Shown: piece by piece, positions 56,833 to 64,000 of the stretch
Layout: each line of letters starts with the position of its first letter
Position numbering within the stretch: position 1 is the stretch's first letter
DNA from: Halochromatium glycolicum
GTDB taxonomy: Bacteria > Pseudomonadota > Gammaproteobacteria > Chromatiales > Chromatiaceae
Assembly: GCF_016584085.1 (NCBI RefSeq)
Contig: NZ_NRSJ01000009.1
Span: forward strand, 1-64,000
DNA: 64,000 nucleotides
Direction of reading: 5' to 3'
Position numbers and translations under genes: made by a program
Notes under the pieces: model-generated
Told to the model about the DNA's origin: nothing
Database searches by the model: none
Seen by the model: the letters and a program-made list of their open reading frames with translations, nothing else

Positions 56833-58093
56833 TGACCCAGATCTCGGTCGAGCTGTAGTCGCTGAACTCCGCATCGCCCTCATCACGGATGTACAGCACC
56901 TCTGGCCTTAGGGACCAGCCTGGGGCGAACGCATAGGTCAAGCCGCCGCCGATCTCGTAGATGTCGAGGTCCGGCCTCAGTCGCCCGGGGTCGCCAAAGG
57001 CGTTCTCATAGGGGATGTCCTCATGCGTGCCGTTATGCTCCCAGAAGCCAAACAGAAAGGCGCTCAGGCGATCGTTGATGTCCATGCCCCAGTCGATCTC
57101 GGCGCCATAGATGGTTTGATCCCCGCCCGCACGGCCATGGGTGGCCCATTCGCGCCCCCCAGTCAGGGTGAGGGTCAGCGATGCCCTCCCGTCCAGCAGG
57201 GCGCGCGTCCAACCCAGCCAGACCTGCGCGATATCCCGGCTGCGATCGCGCTCGCCGCCACGGGGATATTCGCGGGCGCGGATCTCGCCCTCGAGGAGGA
57301 TCTCGTTATCGGGATCGAGGATGAAGGACCGATTGGCGAAGAGCCCATAGTCCTGCCGATAACCGTCACCGCCCCGGTAGCTGGCCCGGCCGCGCACCCC
57401 GATCGACTGACTGCCCGCGGTCAATGACTGAGTGATCCTCGCATTCCAGCGCAGATCCGAGTCGTCCCGCCGATCGGTGTCGTCGTAGTAGCGGTACTGG
57501 TAGTCCAAGCTGGCGTCGATCGCGAGATCGTCCGTCGCGATGTAGCCCAATCCGCCGCCGATCCGTGCATTCCAGAACCAGTCACGGGCGGGGTCACCGC
57601 CCAGCGCGTTGGTGGTGCGGGTGACGTTCTCGCGGTAGAAGCCGGCGCCGGTCTCGGCATAGCCAAAGACGCTCAGGCGTTCGCCTCGCTTGTAGTTCTG
57701 CCCTGCCCGGGAGTAGACCTCGGCCTGCTCGCGCAGGTCCGGCGGCAGGTTGTCGAAACGCAGAACCTGCTCGAACTCGAGCACCGCCTTGGCGTACTCG
57801 CCCTTCTCCAGATAGGCCTGGCCACGCTCGAGATGGCTGTCGATTGGATCAGCCTCATCAGCGAGCGATGGGTTGAGCTCAGGGCTCGATGCCAATCGCG
57901 ATTCCCTGTTCAGTGGTGCGACCGGCGCGCCGTCGGTGGCGCGACTGTCGGCCCGACTGATGGTTGCCGGAACCATCAACAATGCCGTGATGCCGGCGAT
58001 TGCAAGCCACTGGATCAGCAGCTGACCATCATCATGCGGACCCACATTCGGAACCGCGGGCCGCAGGTCAGCGCCCTTGCGCTCTAGAGCCAT
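56813..58093 (-). CDS. TPR-containing outer-membrane beta-barrel protein
   Basis: A 426-residue exported protein: signal segment (LLIQWLAIAGITALLMVPATISRA), one or two TPR repeats (HLERGQAYLEKGEYAKAVLEFEQVL), then a 14- to 16-stranded barrel with alternating aromatic strands and a terminal Phe (VNVRKSF). The TPR-plus-barrel layout is that of Slam-like or porin-type proteins. ATG 58093 has a perfect GGAGG 4 bp upstream. Lying between arcA and the YfcC gene, it may be the outer-membrane pore for arginine or its products. Confidence 0.75.
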   Translation of the reverse strand: MALERKGADLRPAVPNVGPHDDGQLLIQWLAIAGITALLMVPATISRADSRATDGAPVAPLNRESRLASSPELNPSLADEADPIDSHLERGQAYLEKGEYAKAVLEFEQVLRFDNLPPDLREQAEVYSRAGQNYKRGERLSVFGYAETGAGFYRENVTRTTNALGGDPARDWFWNARIGGGLGYIATDDLAIDASLDYQYRYYDDTDRRDDSDLRWNARITQSLTAGSQSIGVRGRASYRGGDGYRQDYGLFANRSFILDPDNEILLEGEIRAREYPRGGERDRSRDIAQVWLGWTRALLDGRASLTLTLTGGREWATHGRAGGDQTIYGAEIDWGMDINDRLSAFLFGFWEHNGTHEDIPYENAFGDPGRLRPDLDIYEIGGGLTYAFAPGWSLRPEVLYIRDEGDAEFSDYSSTEIWVNVRKSF

Positions 58094-58169
58094 TGAACCT
58101 CCAAGATCAAGCTTGCGAGCATCGCGCGCGGCGAGGTGCTCGAGGATCATGGGCAGGGCAGAGGCCAGG

Positions 58170-59435
58170 TCAGAAGTCGACCGCGTCGCGAATCAACGGA
58201 CAGGTCATGCAGTGACCGCCGCCGCGCCCGCGCCCGAGCTCAGCGCCGACGATGGTGATGACCTCGACCCCGGCCTTGCGCAGCTCGGTGTTGGTCCAGG
58301 TGTTGCGGTCGTAGGCGACGACGACGCCGGGTGAGAGCGCGACGAGGTTGTTGCCGCTGTCCCACTGCGCTCGCTCCGATGCGTAGTGGTCACCGCCGGT
58401 CTCGATCACCCTGAGCTTCTTGAAGTTCAACGCCTCGGCGACGACGTCACAGAACGGGTCTTTCTCCAGGGTCGCCTCCAACCCATCGGCATTGTCGCTG
58501 GGCCTGAGCGAGATCGTGTGTACTTGATCCATGATCGGTCGATAGAGGGTGACCAGATCGCGATCAGCGAAGGTGAAGACGGTGTCCAGGTGCATTGCCG
58601 AGCGTAGCTTCGGCATGGCGGCAACGATGACGCGCTCGGCGGCGCCGTTCGCGAACAGCGCCTGCGCGACCTGTGAGATGCCCTGACGGGAGGTACGCTC
58701 GCTCATACCGATCAGCACCACACCATTGCCGACCGGCATTACATCGCCGCCCTCGACTGTCGAGCGCCCGAAGTTCTGATCGGGATCGCCCCACCAGACC
58801 TGGATATCGGCGTTGGCGAAGCTCGGATGGAACCTGTAGATGGCCGAGGTCAGCAGCGTCTCCTCCCTGCGCACCGGCCAATACATCGGATTCAGCGTGA
58901 CGCCACCGTAGATCCAGCAGGTGGTGTCGCGCGTATAGAGCGTGTTTGGCAGTGGCGGCAGCAGATACTCGGTTACCCCGTGTGCCTCGCGAACAAGCTC
59001 CAGGTAGTCGGAGGTCGCGAAACGCTCTGGCACGTCCACCACCGACACGCCACCGATCAAGAAATCTGCGAGCGGCTTCGGTGGCAAGCTCTCCAGGAAT
59101 GCTCGCGTATCATCGATCAGCCCCAGTCCGACGCTGTTCCGGGTGACCTTGCGATCGAGCAGCCAAGCCTTGGCCTCGGGGATGGCGACGGTCTCGGCGA
59201 GCAGCTCGTGCATCTCGACCACCTCGACGCCGCGCTCACGCATCTTGATCATGAAGTCGTAATGGTCGCGTTTGGCGTTGGTGACCCAAAGCAGATCATC
59301 GAACAGCAGGTCATCGTTGTTGGTCGGTGTCAGCCGGGTGTGCGCAAGCCCGGGTGCGCAGACCATCACCTTGCGTAGGGTTCCGACCTCAGAATGCACG
59401 CCGTAGACGGGTGCGGAATCGTTGGCTTGACTCAT
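58170..59435 (-). CDS. arcA: arginine deiminase ArcA
   Basis: A 421-residue enzyme hydrolysing L-arginine to citrulline and ammonia. Active site: nucleophilic Cys in GGGHCMTCP (about 409), His in MHLDTVFTF, with the EGGDVMPVG segment. Length is typical. GGAGCG precedes ATG 59435. It follows arcD by 19 bp. arcB and arcC, which would finish the ATP-yielding pathway, are absent in the window. Confidence 0.95.
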   Translation of the reverse strand: MSQANDSAPVYGVHSEVGTLRKVMVCAPGLAHTRLTPTNNDDLLFDDLLWVTNAKRDHYDFMIKMRERGVEVVEMHELLAETVAIPEAKAWLLDRKVTRNSVGLGLIDDTRAFLESLPPKPLADFLIGGVSVVDVPERFATSDYLELVREAHGVTEYLLPPLPNTLYTRDTTCWIYGGVTLNPMYWPVRREETLLTSAIYRFHPSFANADIQVWWGDPDQNFGRSTVEGGDVMPVGNGVVLIGMSERTSRQGISQVAQALFANGAAERVIVAAMPKLRSAMHLDTVFTFADRDLVTLYRPIMDQVHTISLRPSDNADGLEATLEKDPFCDVVAEALNFKKLRVIETGGDHYASERAQWDSGNNLVALSPGVVVAYDRNTWTNTELRKAGVEVITIVGAELGRGRGGGHCMTCPLIRDAVDF

Positions 59436-59454
59436 GGTGGACGCTCCTGTGGTT

Positions 59455-60885
59455 CTAGATGGTGATCATGCCGGTAGCAAGGCCGTAGACGCCGGCAGCG
59501 GCGCCGGCGACGAAGACGCCGAGTAACGCGAGCTCCCAGGCACCGAACAGCCGCTGTTTCTGCTCGCGCCTGGAGAGCACGAAGAGGATGGTCCCCGGCG
59601 CGAGCAAGATGCAGGCGAGCACCAGATGCTTGAGTCCACCCGAAAGCAGCATGAAGATCGTGTAAACGGTCGCGATCAGCGCCCAGGTCATATCCGTGCC
59701 CCAGCCCTGGCCGTCCGGGTGATAGGTCTCGCGCGTCAACACCAGCTTCAGCGCATAGCCGGCGACCAGGGTGTAGGGGATCAGCGTCAGGGCGCTGGTC
59801 ATCTCGAGCGACAGGTCGAAGGCGTACTGCGAGAAGATCGAAACGATCAGGAACAGCTGCACCAGGATGTTGGTGATCCAGAGCGCGGCCGAGGGCACCT
59901 GGTGCTTGTTCTCGTGGGCAAAGACCTTGGGTACCAAGCCGTATTTGGCGGCCGAGTAGAGCACCTCGGCAGCGAGCAGCGACCAAGCCAGGAAGGCGCC
60001 GAGCACGGAGACGATGAGACCAGCGCTGACGAACTTGAGCCCCCAATCACCGACGACCGCTTGCAGAGCGCCGGCCATCGACGGCTGGCGCAGCTCGGCC
60101 AGCGCTGGGCGTTCGAGCACGCCATAGGGCAACAACGTGACGAGCACCAAAAGGCAGAGGACGCCGACAAAGCCCATCACCGTTGCCCAGCCGACGTCCT
60201 CGCGTCGCTTCGCGTAGCGCGAGTAGACGCTCGCGCCCTCGATGCCGATGAAGACGAAGACGGTCACCAGCATGGTGCTGCGGACCTGATCGAAGACCTG
60301 AGCGCTGCTGTAGTCGCCGCCGCCCCAGAAGCTGGAGGCGAACAGGTCGTAGTCGAAGGCGAAGGCCATGAACGCAATGAAGACGAAGATCGGGAGGATC
60401 TTCGCAACGGTCACGACCTTGTTGATGAAGGCGGCCTCCTTGATGCCACGCAAGATCATGAAGTGGAAAGACCAGAGTACGATCGACGAGACGATCACCG
60501 CCTGTGGCGTGTTGCCATCGCCGAAGATCGGGAAGAAGGCCCCAAGCGTCGACTTGATCAGCACGAAATAGGTGGTGTTCCCGAGGCAGGTCCCGATCCA
60601 GAAACCGAAGGCCGCGGCAAAGCCCAGGTAGTTGCCGAACCCCTCCTTGGCGTAGGCGAAGATACCCGCATCAATCTCCGGCTTGCGCACCGCCAGAGAC
60701 TGGAACACGAAGGCCAGCATCAGCATGCCGCCACCGGCGATGATCCAGGCGACGATGGCGCCGAAGGGGCCGGTCGCTGCGCCGAAGCGGGCCGGAAGGG
60801 AGAAGATGCCTGCCCCGACCATGGAGCCGACGACCATCGCCGTTAGCGTGAGCCGGGAGAATTTTTGCGCGTCTGCATCTGCCAT
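59455..60885 (-). CDS. arcD: arginine/ornithine antiporter ArcD
   Basis: A 476-residue APC-superfamily transporter of twelve helices ([61 protein letters not shown]). It exchanges arginine for ornithine or citrulline in the deiminase pathway. ATG 60885 has GGGGG just upstream; ATG 60930 is an alternative. First gene of the cluster, divergent from the AraC-type regulator. Confidence 0.93.
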   Translation of the reverse strand: MADADAQKFSRLTLTAMVVGSMVGAGIFSLPARFGAATGPFGAIVAWIIAGGGMLMLAFVFQSLAVRKPEIDAGIFAYAKEGFGNYLGFAAAFGFWIGTCLGNTTYFVLIKSTLGAFFPIFGDGNTPQAVIVSSIVLWSFHFMILRGIKEAAFINKVVTVAKILPIFVFIAFMAFAFDYDLFASSFWGGGDYSSAQVFDQVRSTMLVTVFVFIGIEGASVYSRYAKRREDVGWATVMGFVGVLCLLVLVTLLPYGVLERPALAELRQPSMAGALQAVVGDWGLKFVSAGLIVSVLGAFLAWSLLAAEVLYSAAKYGLVPKVFAHENKHQVPSAALWITNILVQLFLIVSIFSQYAFDLSLEMTSALTLIPYTLVAGYALKLVLTRETYHPDGQGWGTDMTWALIATVYTIFMLLSGGLKHLVLACILLAPGTILFVLSRREQKQRLFGAWELALLGVFVAGAAAGVYGLATGMITI

Positions 60886-61143
60886 GCGAGTACCCCCTGT
60901 TGACCAAGATCCGCTCGCAGCCATGATCAACGAGGCAGTGACGCAGAAGTAGGCTAATGCGCACGAAAACTGTGCATGGAACGATGCTTGATGTGGCGCA
61001 CCAAGAGGATGATAGGGGCCGAGTGCGTATGGGCTGGGCTGACCGGAGGTGGGAGACTTTGCAGCCTCAGCATAAGACTGTGCCGCGAGCCGCAGTCCGC
61101 TGCGATTGCCGGTTTCGCTCGGTTAACATCGACCGCAGTTTCG

Positions 61144-61941
61144 ATGGCTGCAGAGTCCATGAGCATGGCCGACAACCTGGCGCGTATCTTGATCGTCGAT
61201 GATCAGCCGGCATCGATCGGTCTGCTGATCGCCTATCTGCAGGGGCGCGATATCGACCTCCTCGTCGCGCAGACCGGCGAAGACGGTTTGCGGATCGCCG
61301 CTGAGGGTCAGCCCGATCTGATCCTGCTCGACGTGCGCATGCAAGGGTTGGATGGCTTTAGCGTTTGCCGACGCCTCAAGGCCTCGCCGAGCACCCGCTC
61401 GATCCCGGTGATCTTCCTTTCCTCGGCGATCGAAACCGAGGATAAGCTGCGCGGATTCGCCGCCGGCGGTGCGGATTACATCACCAAGCCGTTCTCTGAG
61501 CAGGAGGTGCTGGCGCGGGTCTATCTGCAGATCGGTGGGCCTGAGCAGCTGAGTGCGCTGAGCAGTCAGGCGCTCGATGAGCTGGAGGACATCCCGCTGT
61601 CGGCCTCGGCGAATCGGCTCGATCAGCGTCTGTTCACGGATGCTGTCGCGGTGCTGACCAAGCGGCTCGTCGACCCGCCGAGCGCGGTTGAACTGGCGCA
61701 TCAGGTCGGCACCAATCAACAGCGGCTGACGCGCATCTTTCGTGAGCAGGTGGGGATGAGCGCCTACGAATATCTGCAGGAGATGCGCCTGGAGCGGGGG
61801 CGGAGTCTGTTGCTGGAGACCGATCTTCAGGTCCAGTTGATCGCCGATCGGGTCGGCTACCGCAATGCCGGGGATTTCACCCGCGCCTTTCGCCGTCATT
61901 TTGGAGTGACGCCACGGCAATACCGGCAGGGTCGATTGTAG
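61144..61941 (+). CDS. receiver-AraC family response regulator
   Basis: A 265-residue regulator: a receiver domain (ILIVDDQPAS, phospho-Asp in LILLDVRMQG, Lys in YITKPFSEQE) and an AraC-type double helix-turn-helix (ELAHQVGTNQQRLTRIFREQ; IADRVGYRNAGDFTRAFRR). It is divergent from arcD, with 259 bp between, and is the likely regulator of the arginine cluster. The start could be 61144, 61159 or 61165. No cognate kinase lies beside it. Confidence 0.85.
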   Translation: MAAESMSMADNLARILIVDDQPASIGLLIAYLQGRDIDLLVAQTGEDGLRIAAEGQPDLILLDVRMQGLDGFSVCRRLKASPSTRSIPVIFLSSAIETEDKLRGFAAGGADYITKPFSEQEVLARVYLQIGGPEQLSALSSQALDELEDIPLSASANRLDQRLFTDAVAVLTKRLVDPPSAVELAHQVGTNQQRLTRIFREQVGMSAYEYLQEMRLERGRSLLLETDLQVQLIADRVGYRNAGDFTRAFRRHFGVTPRQYRQGRL

Positions 61942-62175
61942 CCCGATGACGTTGATGACCAGGGCCTCGCCACGCGCATGCCGGCGATGCGGCAGGAGCA
62001 TCTGATCCTCTACGATAAGTAAGATCAATGGATTCCCGCGGGGCATCTCGAGCGCATCGCCGAGCGTCTTCCGAATGCCCGACTCGAACGCTTCGCCGAG
62101 GTTGGCCACTCGATGAACCTAGAGCAGCCCGAGCGCTTCGCGCGGATCTCCGCGGACTATTTCAGCCAGCTTTGA
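61942..62175 (+). pseudogene. alpha/beta hydrolase, C-terminal remnant with in-frame stop
   Basis: The frame carries QEHLILYDK, then TAA (62020-62022), then DQWIPAGHLERIAERLPNAR and the catalytic-His segment EVGHSMNLEQPERFA to a TGA at 62173-62175. The N-terminal and nucleophile parts are missing. It begins right at the stop of the regulator gene. Confidence 0.6.
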
Positions 62176-62269
62176 GCGGCAGGTCGTATTCCTCTGCCCG
62201 CCACGTTGCAGAGGCCAACGCAGCGAGCAGGGTGCGTCGCGGTCCCCCGATAGCCGCGAATGACACCGG

Positions 62270-63217
62270 TCAGACGACCTGTTGCTGAACCACCCTCACC
62301 GCCGATGGACGCGGCACGATGTCCCGATTGCGGGCGCTCAGCTCGGCCCGAGTCAACGCCACGCCGAGCAACAGCAACAAGGCAGAGAAGTAGACCCAGA
62401 ACAGGATGACCAGCAGCGAGGCCGCTGCACCATAGGTCGAAGCAATGGCCGTCTCGGCGAGATAGGCAGCGATGCCATAGCGGCCGAGGGTCAGCAGCAG
62501 CGCTGTGACCAACGCCCCGGGCAGAACGTCACGCCATGATAAGAGCACGTCGGGCAACACTCTGAACAACGCGGCGATAAACAGTACCGTGATCAGCACT
62601 GCTATTCCGCCGCGTGCGGCGCTGGAAAGCAGATCCGGCTGCAGGACCTGCAGCAGGCCGATGGGGTGGAGGGCGGCGACCAGGGCCTGGATCGCGATGA
62701 CAGCGATGAAATAGAGCAGCAGACCCAGGCCGATCAGCAATACGACAAGCAGCGCCAGCAGCCGGGTGCGCATCATCTGCCAGAAGGGTTCAAGCCGAGT
62801 CCGGCCGGGCCTCGGGCGCACTCCCCAGAGTAGATTCATCGAGTAGCGCAGTTGACCGAACACCACGGTCGCCCCGATCAGGATGGCGCCGATGCCGATC
62901 AGTGTCGGCATCAGCCCGGCCTCCTCGGGCCGCGACCTCAGGATTGCCTGCTCGATGGCGGCGGCTGCCTCGGCACCCAGCGTATCCTGCAGCTGGGCGA
63001 CGATCTCGCCCTGCGCCGCCCCCTCGCCGAGGACGACGCCGATCAGTGTTACCGCGATGATCAGGGTCGGCGCGAGCGAGAAGATCGTGAAGAAGGCCAA
63101 CGCGCCCGCCTGCATGAACGGATTGTGCTCAAGCCAGAGGTTGAAGCCCCTGACCGCGATGGTTAGCAGCTGGCGTAGAGACCTTAATGCAGGCCCAAGG
63201 AACCGCTCTCTCGTCAT
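62270..63217 (-). CDS. YihY/BrkB-family inner-membrane protein
   Basis: A 315-residue YihY family membrane protein with six helices (GALAFFTIFSLAPTLIIAV; LIGIGAILIGATVVFGQL; ILFWVYFSALLLLLGVALT). The function of the family is unsettled; it was once mistaken for RNase BN. ATG 63217 overlaps the stop of the cation-efflux fragment (TAATG), so the two were an operon. Confidence 0.87.
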   Translation of the reverse strand: MTRERFLGPALRSLRQLLTIAVRGFNLWLEHNPFMQAGALAFFTIFSLAPTLIIAVTLIGVVLGEGAAQGEIVAQLQDTLGAEAAAAIEQAILRSRPEEAGLMPTLIGIGAILIGATVVFGQLRYSMNLLWGVRPRPGRTRLEPFWQMMRTRLLALLVVLLIGLGLLLYFIAVIAIQALVAALHPIGLLQVLQPDLLSSAARGGIAVLITVLFIAALFRVLPDVLLSWRDVLPGALVTALLLTLGRYGIAAYLAETAIASTYGAAASLLVILFWVYFSALLLLLGVALTRAELSARNRDIVPRPSAVRVVQQQVV

Positions 63218-63402
63218 TACAACGGCGCCGGATCAGCGGTGAAGGTGATGGTGAGCCAGCGGTCCGGGCCGACGCCTCCGGTCGCATGGCCGATCTCATC
63301 GCGCAAGGCGTCGATCTCGGTCAGCGTCAGCGCTCGATCCGCTGGCACCAGGACCGAGATCTCGATGAAGCGCGCGCGTCCGGCCTTGGCGAGATAGCTG
63401 CG
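63217..63402 (-). pseudogene. cation-efflux (CDF) protein, C-terminal fragment
   Basis: About 61 codons: DYRSYLAKAGRARFIEISVL, then LTLTEIDALRDEIGHAT and GPDRWLTITFTADP to a TAA at 63217-63219. The text matches the cytoplasmic dimerisation domain of cation diffusion facilitators. The membrane part is missing; a small antitoxin gene now abuts it at about 63403. The family call is by memory of the C-terminal domain. Confidence 0.45.
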
Positions 63403-63406
63403 ATAG

Positions 63407-63541
63407 TCAAGAAGCGGCGACCTTCTCGGCCAACGCGGTATTGATGAATTGGTTCAGACTGACGCCGTCACGTGCCGCAGCGCGACGTGCGGCCGCGAGG
63501 ATGCTCTCGGGCGCTTTCAGGGGGTAGTTGCTCTTGCTCAT
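63407..63541 (-). CDS. ribbon-helix-helix antitoxin-like protein
   Basis: A 44-residue protein, SNYPLKAPESILAAARRAA followed by DGVSLNQFINTALAEKV, the ribbon-helix-helix fold of toxin-antitoxin repressors. Homologues run 10-30 residues longer, so the C-terminus was probably cut at the junction with the CDF fragment. No toxin gene is adjacent. A palindrome-like CATATGGCATAGCATATCC lies upstream (about 63602-63620) and could be its operator. Confidence 0.6.
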   Translation of the reverse strand: MSKSNYPLKAPESILAAARRAAARDGVSLNQFINTALAEKVAAS

Positions 63542-64000
63542 AGATGCCCCGGCTGCACTCATGATGCCGGCGGCAACGACATCGGTGTCGAGTGTCAACA
63601 ACATATGGCATAGCATATCCCATAGAGCGAAGGTTGCAACAGGACAAGCTGTGGGGGAGGCAGGTTGCTGTCGGTGGAGAGAGTTTGGCGCCGATCGCCT
63701 CTTCGCGAACGATAGCCCTGCACTCGTGCAGCTTGGCCTTGACTTGGGCTGTTTCGTGCGCAAGCACCTTGATGATCAGCCCGGCCTCGTTCGGTAGCCG
63801 GCAGGCGCCGAAGGCCAGGCCGCTGACCTGGTCGACGGCGGCGCCGAGGCGGGCATCGACGCGCTCGGCGACCGCGGGCGCTGTCAGCAGGACCAGGTTG
63901 CCGAAGACGTCGAACCTATCCATGACCCCGGTGTCGAGCGCGACCGAGGAGACCCGTGCGACGGCCTCTGGTTGGTTGAGCTTGATGCCCTTGTCTCGGC
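63468..64000 (-). pseudogene. ureD: probable urease accessory protein UreD, C-terminal part (window edge)
   Basis: The frame enters from the right edge. Readable text: KLNQPEAVARVSSVALDTG, DVFGNLVLLTAPAVAERV, AFGACRLPNEAGLIIKVLA and CRAIVREEAIGAKLSPP (ending about 63671) resembles UreD/UreH tails. Beyond that the frame continues to 63468 as noise, so the natural end was lost. UreD helps insert nickel into urease. The identification is moderate, and the gene may be intact up to its last residues. Confidence 0.4.

Overview
The window reads as chromosomal DNA from a GC-rich gammaproteobacterium. The housekeeping set (mnmA-hflD, acnA, purB, roxA, tamA-tamB, pldA, a SMUG1-like glycosylase), a bacterial V-type ATPase operon and the many mobile-element scars fit a purple-sulfur-type lineage (order Chromatiales). 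I infer that from gene content and style only; no marker gene in the window settles the genus.

Layout. Positions 1-7370 are a mobile-element graveyard: the 3' end of a group II intron, a complete IS701-like element, a PIN toxin gene cut by a complete IS1380-family element, remnants of a group II intron protein and of IS91- and IS4/Tn5-type transposases, and one small cargo island encoding a glycine-rich protein and a papain-like cysteine protease. Positions 7371-9305 carry mnmA-hflD. Positions 9372-20867 are accessory and almost all on the minus strand: a decayed sigma/anti-sigma pair, then a GrpE-like protein, a C39-like peptidase, a dynamin-like GTPase (frameshifted), an Hsp70-FGE fusion and a second dynamin-like GTPase. 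Positions 21194-28067 are conserved plus-strand genes (acnA, hicAB, purB, an EamA transporter, roxA). Positions 28255-42500 hold envelope genes: two OmpA-domain proteins, two membrane-anchored hydrolases, small exported proteins, tamAB and pldA. Positions 42744-50323 are a seven-gene V-type ATPase operon in order B-D-I-K-E-DUF2764-A. A hybrid histidine kinase follows, then a second scrap region (hsdM, vapBC and two-component remnants, 53545-55190). An arginine deiminase cluster (arcD-arcA-outer-membrane protein-YfcC transporter) with a divergent receiver-AraC regulator spans 55198-61941. The right end has a hydrolase remnant, a YihY/BrkB protein, and fragments of a cation-efflux protein, a ribbon-helix-helix antitoxin and a probable UreD.

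How the genes may work together. The most novel unit is 11986-20107. Four genes overlap by 4 bp or lie 37 bp apart, so they look co-transcribed, and they combine a chaperone ATPase fused to an FGE-sulfatase/lectin-fold domain, its likely exchange factor, a cysteine peptidase and membrane-remodelling GTPases. Its function is unknown; a conflict/defence or envelope-stress role is an inference. The V-ATPase proteolipid keeps the side chains that bind sodium in the Enterococcus NtpK ring, so the complex may move Na+. The arginine genes would import arginine, deiminate it and export a product, but arcB and arcC are absent here.

Many genes carry single lesions (in-frame TAA codons, homopolymer frameshifts, IS cuts). 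Some may be sequence errors, but the number of truncated partners and junctions points to real decay around mobile elements. Short dispersed or tandem repeats are frequent throughout.
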